Assembly: GCA_947172415.1 (NCBI GenBank)
Contig: OX359192.1
Location: 4,156,501 to 4,220,500 of the forward strand
Length of the DNA: 64,000 nt
From: Chondrosia reniformis
Lineage: Eukaryota > Porifera > Demospongiae > Chondrillida > Chondrillidae
Direction: 5' to 3'
The position numbers and the translations under genes were made by a program. Shown here piece by piece: positions 57,901 through 64,000 of the stretch. Numbering within the stretch: position 1 is the stretch's first letter; each line of letters starts with the position of its first letter. The notes under the pieces are model-generated. The model searched no databases. It worked only from the letters and a program-made list of their open reading frames with translations, and was not told where the DNA came from.

Positions 57901-58306
57901 AAAACATGTTTCGACGCTCTACACGCTGTATAGCGTTCAAAAAGCGGATAACTAGGATGGACCCACTTCCAAAATTTATTTTTTCTTCTTCTTTTTCTTC
58001 TTCTTCTTCTTTTATTGAATAGACTAGCGCTAATATGCGAACTTGTGCGGGCACTTACTAGTTATAAATCATCATAAATATTTCGGAACTAGGGAATAGA
58101 CAGCCCTAAATTTGAATGCGCTCTACAATTAGCATGTTAATTGTGAAGAGCGAAAATTGTGGTCTTCTCGGACGCCATTTTTTAATTAAGAGATCATGGT
58201 TTTCGGCATATTTCTCTTGTCTAAGACGTTATTTTGAGATCTTCGCCAAGAAAACTTTCCAATCAATTTAAAACAAGTAATATTAAGAGGAAAAAAGGGG
58301 GGAATA

Positions 58307-58684
58307 CAAGTAAATAAAAAACATTTACAAAAATGATGTTAGAAGTAGAAATGGCAGTGTTCACTAATACATCTGCAAAAAGTATCGAAAGAAGACACTG
58401 ATTATATGATAAGGATAATCATACAGAAGTTGCATATATACTGAAATTTAAGTAACTTAACCATACACTTCTGTGTTTGGGCGCACCATTCCTACTAAAG
58501 GTTAGTGCTTCCAAACACAGAAGTGTATGGTTTAGTTACTTAAATTTCAGTATATATGCAACTTCTGTATGATTAGCCTTATCAAATAATCAGTGTCTTG
58601 TTTCGATACTTTTTGCAGAGGTATTAGTGAACACTGCCATTTCTACTTCTAACATCATTTTTGTAAATGTTTTTTATTTACTTG
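58307..58684. repeat. Near-perfect long inverted repeat at terminus of copy C (about 180-bp arms)
   Basis: Arms 58307-58486 and 58505-58684 are reverse complements with few mismatches, both ending CAAGTAAATAAA or its complement. The loop contains CATTCCTACTAAAGGTTA. This is the best preserved version of the hairpin in the family. Confidence 0.9.
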
Positions 58685-59580
58685 TATAAATAGGACTTTA
58701 TTTACAACATATATTGGTTGACCCATGTGACCAATGGTGTAACGGATGACATCGTCTGTATACAAGGTACGAGGATGCCCTAGTTCAATACCAGGTTGGG
58801 TCCTGAAAAAAGAAAAAAGGAAAAAAAGCAAACAACATATATGTACTATATATCTTATATGTAATATATATTGTATATATCTTATATGCATATTATATAT
58901 CTTATATATTGCATATATATGTAGAGTCAAAAGTGAGTGGTATATAAATAGGACTTCATTTACAAGATACATTGTGTAACCCACATGACCGATGATGTTA
59001 TGGATAACATCGTCGTACGAGGATGCCCTGGTTCAATACCAGGTGGGGTCCTGAAAAAAGAAATAAAAAAAAAAGCATACATCTTATATATGTATTATAT
59101 ATCTTCTATGTAATATATATTGTATATATCTTATATGCATATTATATTTCATATATATTGCATATATATGTAGAGTCAAAAGTGTGTGGTATATAAATAG
59201 GACTTCATTTACAAAATATATTAGTTGACCCACGTGACCGATGGTGTTACAGATGACATTGTCTGGATATAAGGTACGAGGATGCCCTAGTTAAATACAT
59301 GGTTGGGTTATGATAAAAGAAAAAAGAAAAAAAGAAAACAACTTATTTATGTATTATATATCTTTTATGTAATATATATTGTATATATCTTATATGCATA
59401 TTATATATCTTATATATTGCATATATATGTAGAGTTCAAAGTGAATGGTATTCATTTACAAGATACATTGTGGAACCCACGTGACCGATGATGTTACGGA
59501 TAACATCGTCGTCGTCGGATGCCCTGGTTCAATACCAGGTGGGGTCCTAAAAAAAAGAAAAAAAGCACACATCTTATTTA
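58685..59580 (-). repeat. Satellite array, inverted segment 2
   Basis: Between three and four reverse-oriented monomers between copy C and the DNA transposon. It resumes at TATAAATAGG, the complement of the split site, and ends at CTTATTTA, of which the final TA is the transposon target duplication. One monomer near 59440 has lost part of the TATAAATAGG segment. No gene seen. Confidence 0.93.
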
Positions 59581-59606
59581 GTGCAAATCATCATAAAGTT
59601 CCCAAA
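59581..59606 (+). repeat. Left terminal inverted repeat of DNA transposon
   Basis: Begins GTGCAAATCATCATAAAG and ends CCCAAA. It matches the complement of the right end over 26 bp with one mismatch (T versus C at the eleventh base). Confidence 0.95.
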
Positions 59607-59867
59607 TATTTCGATAAAAACACTCATGCAATGTTCCGGTAATGCCGGCTTTCTTATATACCAAAATATAGAGAATTTCATGGGCTCGTCAATTTTCGAT
59701 TTTTAATATTGATTTCATAAACTGAGATACGATCAAATATACGAACAAAATATTTTTGACCAATCAAATTAGTTCATTTGGTCACGTTTGCATACTTAAT
59801 GAGACCACAAGCTAGGTAACACGCACATTCATCGCGAGTTTCTATGGTCACTAACATGGACGCCTCC

Positions 59868-59875
59868 TATAAAAA
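59868..59875 (+). promoter_or_regulatory. Possible TATA box of the transposase gene
   Basis: TATAAAAA lies about 320 bp upstream of the first plausible ATG and inside the element, in sequence less AT-extreme than the satellite. No other promoter element is evident. Position and sequence only; weak support. Confidence 0.25.
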
Positions 59876-59993
59876 TTGATTACACCCACAAACATTGGCT
59901 TTTTTGTTATACGCAAGCCTGCAAAGCACACCACGCTTTGTATGAGAGTATAACGATATTTTTTAAGTTTTTTAAAGCTATTTTAAAGCTTAA

Positions 59994-60161
59994 AGAATAT
60001 CTAATACCCTCGACGAAAGAAGAAATGTCAGCGATCGACAGATCGAAGCTTCGATCTCGACGAATTCACCCGATATTCCTTCAAATCAAGGAGGCCAAGA
60101 GTCTAATTCCTCGCTAGATATTTTAGTTGATCTTTCATCTCAAAAACCCTGGCGTGGAAAA
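59994..60161 (+). pseudogene. In-frame open stretch upstream of the transposase leader, closed by TGA
   Basis: From 59994 the frame is open for 56 codons, rich in Ser, Asn and Asp and ending in a W-R-G-K sequence. A TGA at 60162-60164 follows, then the same frame continues through nine codons into the ATG at 60189. It has no ATG of its own in this frame. One reading is an N-terminal exon of the transposase broken by a single stop. Another is 5' untranslated sequence that is open by chance. An ATG in another frame at 60025 opens only about 30 codons. Confidence 0.3.
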
Positions 60162-60188
60162 TGATTTCGTTCAGATAGAGCCTTTAAA

Positions 60189-60401
60189 ATGTCTTCAAAA
60201 CGTTGGCAGTCACAATTGGGAACTAGTACGTCTCAATCAAGGGCAAGCGAAAATAGTGAAGAAAATACTTCTAGATCTGCACAGGAGAATAGCACAGTGA
60301 CAACTACTTCAGAGGGAGTTGAAGATAGCTTACTGCTACCACATGATCCATTAACTACTTCAGATTTGGAATCAGAGTTTGACATTAGTACAAATATTTA
60401 A
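60189..60401 (+). CDS. Putative N-terminal exon of transposase (Ser/Thr/Glu-rich), splicing unresolved
   Basis: A 70-codon open frame with a good start context (AAAATGT). It is acidic and rich in Ser, Thr and Glu, with a short basic start (S-S-K-R-W). Composition matches the acidic beginning of the main transposase exon at 60701, which lacks an ATG of its own before the conserved part, so this is the best candidate for the first coding exon. I could not settle the splice. A donor at 60388 gives the wrong phase for the acceptor at 60700. A weak donor at 60377 (GA|GTTTGA) with an acceptor at 60705 would keep frame and join two acidic stretches. The frame itself stops at TAA 60399-60401 if unspliced. 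No domain recognised. Confidence 0.45.
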   Translation: MSSKRWQSQLGTSTSQSRASENSEENTSRSAQENSTVTTTSEGVEDSLLLPHDPLTTSDLESEFDISTNI

Positions 60402-60700
60402 ATAATTAATTTCACCAATAAATAAATTATACACATACATGCATGAATGCATAGAAATGATCCATATCAGCATTTGGCATTCTTGTTCTTGTTCTTCTTG
60501 ACTTCTTGTTCATTCCTGTTCGTGGATCTGCCTCTATGAATAGCTTAATTATACTTTAAATGTATACAAGCACAATCCTCTAAAGGACTTTAATGCCATG
60601 CATACAATTTAAAACATAGCTAAACACATAAAGACTGCTTTAGAAAGATTATATTTAGCATATGTAAACATGATTATGATACATATGCTATAATTTATAG

Positions 60701-62524
60701 GACAGTGATGAAGAACAAGGAACTGACAGTACTACTGAAGACAATGCTACTGAAGATAATTTCTCTGTGGATGATTGGACAGTTTCTATTGAGGACTGGA
60801 TCAAAAAGATGCCTACTTTGGAACGAAAGATGCTTGGAATTTTCTTGTATCGTCATGAACATCAAACACACCAGACAGACAGGACCACAGCAGCAGAAAC
60901 AACAGGTCAAGCCCTAGGATACTCCAGGAAAACAATTTCTAAATGGGTTGGTGATTTCAGCAAAAACAAAGGTGAATTTTCAAGGAGTACACGAGGGAAG
61001 TATAGACGTAACACACTACTTGATCAGGAGGATATTACAAGAAAGTCAGTCAAATGGCTCAGGGAAAAGGTGCACGACAGGATATTCAATCTTACAGCAA
61101 AAATATTCCAAATCTGGTTTAATGATTATTTAACGACACTACAGCTACCCAGTTCATTTCAAAATACAATTTCAGAAATGACGGCATTAAGATACATGAA
61201 GAGGTTAGGATTCACAAATAGGCAATACAAGCAGGGCTACGCTGATGGGCATGACCGTGATGATGTATTACAATATAGGATGCTATATTTAAATAAAATT
61301 AGGGTTTTGGAAGCTTCCCACTTGCCTCCGCCCACATGTCAAGATGCTATACCTTCCTGGAATAATGGCGATACTTCCAAGTCCAAGTATGTAGTCTTCA
61401 TATATCACGACCAGTCCACATTTAATGCAAATGATGCCCATTCCAGAGTATGGGTGGATCCCAGTGGCAGTGGAGCAGTTCGTCCTAAAGGAAAAGGGCA
61501 AGGAATTAGGGTGAGCAATTTTATTGAGGAATTTTCAGGCTATCTCCGATTAACAGATGAAGAACATTCAGCAGCTAGACGACTATATGCCTTCTATCCT
61601 AAAGAGGCTAGGGAAATAATTGAACATCAACGGGATGGCTACTGGGACAATGACAAGTTCATGGCCAACATTAGAAAAGCAGTTAGGATAGCAGAATTCA
61701 AATATCCGAGGGACAAGTATAATCTGGTGTGGATTTTTGATCACAGCAGTGGTCACCAAGCCTATGAAAAGAATGCATTAGTAGCTGCCAGGATGAACGT
61801 AAAACCAGGAGGGAGTCAGCCAAAAATGCGTGATGGTAGACTGCCCAATGGAGCCCCTCAAAAAATGACACTACAGGATGGAACTCCCAAAGGCTTAGAT
61901 CTAGTTCTGAGAGAAAGAGGAGTGGATACGCTGGGAATGACAAAAAAAGATATGGTAAAGAGAATGGAGCAGTTTGAAGATTTTAGAAATGAAATCAGTA
62001 GCGTAGAAGCATACCTAAAGGCAAAAAATTACAGATGTTTATTCTGTCCTAAGGTGAGTATTGCATGCATAACTCCATTCAATGTCTATGTAAATGCTCA
62101 ATATATCAAATATGTTTACTTCCTCACCTCTTTTGCTTGCAGTTCCATCCTGAATTAAACCCCATTGAGAGGTGTTGGGCAAAAGCAAAGCAGTATGCAA
62201 GAGCTAACTGTAATTACACATTATCAGGATTGAGGGTTACTGTCCCAAATGCCCTCGATGCGGTTAATACAGACTTAATCAGGCAGTTCTTCAGGAAGGT
62301 GCATGACTATCATAGAGCATACCTAGAAGGGATGAAATCTGGCTCAGAAGCAGATTCAAAGGTAACAACATCACAAATTACAGCATAAAATATGCATTCA
62401 CATTAATTCATGTATATAGTGTCATAATGTACCCATTGATTAATTTAATATCTATTAATTCAAATCTACATTTATATAGGTCAAGGTCTACAAATCACAT
62501 CGAAGACCTCCCCTTCCAAGCTAA
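60701..62524 (+). CDS. DDE transposase (IS630/Tc1/mariner superfamily, fungal-like branch), three exons
   Basis: Exons are 60701-62053, 62143-62361 and probably 62480-62524, giving 538 residues without the unresolved N-terminus. The enzyme would cut and join the transposon ends at TA. Counting from the GTG at 60767 as residue 1, residues about 38-75 look like a helix-turn-helix DNA-binding region (A-L-G-Y-S-R-K-T-I-S-K-W). The catalytic triad is D215 in Y-H-D-Q-S-T-F, D325 in W-I-F-D-H-S-S-G-H and E438 in H-P-E-L-N-P-I-E-R-C-W, which is reconstituted only after splicing. The two later acids are 112 residues apart, far more than the 34-39 of classic Tc1/mariner; the insert contains M-R-D-G-R and an E-R-G segment. 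From memory, related fungal proteins share this long insert and a K-S-H-R-R-like tail, which exon 3 supplies. No frameshift or stop interrupts the exons. The start codon lies in an upstream exon or is not identified. Confidence 0.85.
62054..62142 (+). other. Spliceosomal intron in transposase gene (89 bp, phase 0)
   Basis: The donor is AAG|GTGAGT, a perfect consensus, and the acceptor is a pyrimidine-rich TTTTGCTTGCAG. Splicing joins F-C-P-K to F-H-P-E-L-N-P-I-E, restoring the conserved motif around the third catalytic residue. Without splicing the frame reads on 34 codons to a stop and loses the catalytic Glu. Confidence 0.93.
62362..62479 (+). other. Probable second intron in transposase gene (118 bp, phase 0)
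   Basis: Donor AAG|GTAACA, acceptor TTTATATAG. Splicing replaces a seven-residue tail ending at TAA 62386-62388 by V-K-V-Y-K-S-H-R-R-P-P-L-P-S. The basic tail resembles what I remember of the family's C-terminus, which is the main reason to prefer it over readthrough. Confidence 0.6.
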
Positions 62525-62614
62525 TGCAGCTCATTCTCCCTCCAACACCAACTATATGGCAACAAATGTACCCCTCCGAACTTGGTACTTGTGTATGTGA
62601 CTGTCTGGGAAGTG

Positions 62615-62705
62615 CGGCCTGGTAGCCTTAAGTGGCGAGGGCTTAATGCGCCCAGGCAGTCGGGCTATATACCTGGGCGGACGGCCTGGTAGCCTTAAGT
62701 GGCGA
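62615..62705 (+). repeat. Direct repeat in the transposon 3' region (24 bp, 67-bp period)
   Basis: The 24-bp sequences at 62615-62638 and 62682-62705 are identical, starting CGGCCTGGTAGCC and ending AAGTGGCGA. The surrounding 150 bp is markedly GC-richer than anything else in the window and contains further inverted pieces (for example GGGCTATATACC and GGTATAGCCC). It lies 90 bp after the stop codon, inside the element. Confidence 0.88.
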
Positions 62706-62796
62706 TGGTTTATACGTGTTCAGGTATAGCCCTGTGCCCCTTAGGTAATTTCATTCTGTTTAGCATTGTTGTATACAAAGCTTTGGGCACTATAAA

Positions 62797-62802
62797 AATA
62801 AA
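62797..62802 (+). terminator. Candidate polyadenylation signal
   Basis: AATAAA in ATAAAAATAAAAATG, about 270 bp after the proposed stop codon. It is the first canonical hexamer on this strand downstream of the gene that I noticed; in AT-rich sequence this is weak evidence. Confidence 0.35.
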
Positions 62803-62805
62803 AAT

Positions 62806-63612
62806 GTTGCCATATTCATGCTCACTTATGCTTTGTAAGTGTATTTTACTTTTACCTTTTCCCTCCAAAAACTAAATCACCTTTTCTTATCTTCAATAAT
62901 AATATTGATTCATGTTTTAGGCATGCTGCTGGCTCAGCCAGCTTAGGAAAATGTATAACAGATATAATAGGCAATAGGTGTTTTTTCCTAAAATGCTCTA
63001 GTGATTATACTTACATTTCAGGACTATTAGCTTACTTTAAGCCACACACAGTTTAAAACTATAGATTTTAAAACTTTACCGATGTCTACATAAAGGTTTA
63101 CAACTATACAATAAAAAATAATTAAAAATCTAAAAGCCGTTTTCTCAGTTAAGAAAACGCATATCGCGATGAACATCCTTAAAATTTTAGATATTTTAAA
63201 ACTATTAATGAAAATGAATTTAGTTTACCGAAACCACTATATTAACAAGAGAAATTTCTCCGAGATTAAAGGGTGCGATATTATGAAAAAACACAATATC
63301 TCACCGTTAAACTGTTGAATTGCATTTTTCATCCTTAAAAGTTTAGATAATATAGCTACCCATCTCTCCAGAACGTTGGGTTGAAATTCATCAACTCAGA
63401 AGCTTGAAATTTCCAAAAACGGAAAAACACTTCAATTTCTCTTCTTCTTCTAAAAATTGATTGCACAACCGTTAATGGCCATGGCAACAGGAAGTCGCAT
63501 TCAAATTGAGATATTCTAAGCTTACTCTACAAATTAAGGTACAAAAACTAGCCGAAAGTAACCCTTAAAGTGCCATTCATCACTGTCATCGCTTAGTAAT
63601 TGATTTTTACCT
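62806..63612. other. Non-coding 3' part of the DNA transposon
   Basis: No open frame or RNA gene recognised. It contains two related short motifs, CATCCTTAAAATTTTAGAT near 63175 and CATCCTTAAAAGTTTAGAT near 63333, and an AAAAATTGATTGCAC motif near 63453 that echoes AAAAATTGATTACAC near 59871 at the other end. These could be subterminal transposase-binding repeats. Confidence 0.5.
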
Positions 63613-63638
63613 TTTGGGAACTTTATGGTGATTTGCAC
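63613..63638 (-). repeat. Right terminal inverted repeat of DNA transposon
   Basis: Reads TTTGGGAACTTTATGG and ends GATTTGCAC; complementary to 59581-59606 apart from one base. It is followed by TA and satellite. Confidence 0.95.
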
Positions 63639-64000
63639 TATATATGTATTATATATCTTATATGTAATATATATTGTATATATCTTATATGCATATTATA
63701 TATCTTATATATTGCATATATATGTAGAGTCAAAAGTGAGTGGTATATAAATAGGACTATATTGTGGAACCCACGTGACCGATGGTGTTACGGATAACAT
63801 CGTCTGGATACAAGGTACGAGGATGTGCTGGTTCAATACCAGGTGGGGTCCTGAAAGAGGAAAAAAACATGCATAATATATTTGTATTATATATCTTATA
63901 TGGAATATATACAGTATATATCTTATATGCATATTATATATATATATATATATATATATTGCATATATATGTATAGTCAAAAGTGTGTGGTATATAAATA
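63639..64000 (-). repeat. Satellite array, inverted segment 3
   Basis: Reverse-oriented monomers resume directly after the transposon. The first core monomer has lost about 13 bp (TTCATTTACAACA-like segment) near 63757, so TATAAATAGGAC is followed immediately by TATATTGTGG. The array continues past the window edge. Confidence 0.93.

Larger units (their letters stand above)
57542..58684 (-). mobile_element. Non-autonomous insertion in satellite, copy C (reverse orientation, with assembly gap)
   Basis: Reverse complement of the 934-bp element, diverged from copies A and B. It begins TCAGAGAGTAC (the terminal hairpin) and ends TTTATTTACTTG, and it is inserted at exactly the same monomer position, GGTA|TATAAATA. 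Apart from 200 Ns it has 943 bp, close to the other copies. Its long inverted repeat (58307-58486 with 58505-58684) is more complete than in A and B, whose outer left arm is shortened. The surrounding monomers differ from those around A and B, so this looks like an independent insertion or a much older duplicate. Confidence 0.75.
59579..63640 (+). mobile_element. Complete DNA transposon, IS630/Tc1/mariner superfamily, nested in satellite
   Basis: The element spans 59581-63638 (4058 bp) and is flanked by TA on both sides (59579-59580 and 63639-63640), the hallmark target duplication of this superfamily. It has 26-bp terminal inverted repeats with one mismatch. Removing the element and one TA rejoins the flanking satellite monomer in register. 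It carries one transposase gene in the forward direction. About 600 bp upstream and about 1.1 kb downstream of the coding part are non-coding. An uninterrupted main exon and nearly matching ends suggest recent insertion. At about 4 kb it is longer than typical 1.3-2.4 kb Tc1/mariner elements. Confidence 0.92.

Noticed and set aside
60695..60910. Minus-strand frame rich in Cys and Phe opposite the transposase
   Set aside because: It overlaps the transposase exon on the other strand and reflects its codon composition.
61698..61943. Minus-strand 81-codon frame within the transposase exon
   Set aside because: Antisense shadow of the conserved catalytic region; no independent evidence.

Overview
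The window is non-coding, very AT-rich eukaryotic repeat DNA with one recognisable protein gene, the transposase of a nested DNA transposon. Spliceosomal introns, a Tc1/mariner-like element with TA target duplications and a long satellite array all indicate a eukaryotic nuclear genome. The transposase belongs to a branch of the IS630/Tc1/mariner superfamily that I associate with fungi and some early-branching animals such as sponges. Short introns and AT-richness would fit a sponge or similar invertebrate, but the host cannot be fixed from this window.

Layout. Bases 1-53336 are a head-to-tail satellite of about 250-bp monomers (roughly 200 copies), all in one orientation. It is interrupted by two near-identical 934-bp insertions (3267-4200 and 23213-24146) and a related 738-bp insertion (21043-21780). 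Two neighbouring blocks of about 20 kb (about 1.3-20.8 kb and 20.8-41.5 kb) are segmental duplicates. Higher-order repeats of several periods lie inside them and beyond (1542, 1473, 1267, 752 and 502 bp). A unique-looking island at 53337-55020 ends in a perfect 59-bp inverted repeat and marks the point where the satellite switches strand. From 55021 to the end the monomers run in the opposite orientation. They are interrupted by a third, reverse-oriented copy of the 934-bp element (57542-58684, containing a 200-N gap) and by a complete 4058-bp DNA transposon (59581-63638).

Monomer design. Read on the plus strand of the left array, each monomer has a CT-rich tract ending in CAG, a GC-richer core of roughly 140 bp, and an AT-rich tail of TATATA-type repeats. 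On the opposite strand the core has tRNA-like features: a 5-bp stem with a 7-nt TTCAATA loop, a Pol III B-box match, flanking complementary segments, and a length of about 73 or 83 nt. That strand also carries a TATAAATA motif. Whether any of this is transcribed is unknown.

Transposon. The element has 26-bp terminal inverted repeats with one mismatch, TA duplications, and an uninterrupted main transposase exon followed by two well-placed short introns. It looks young and may be autonomous. Its 5' coding exon is unresolved. Many short open frames run through the satellite; I judge them by-products of the repeat and do not annotate them as genes.
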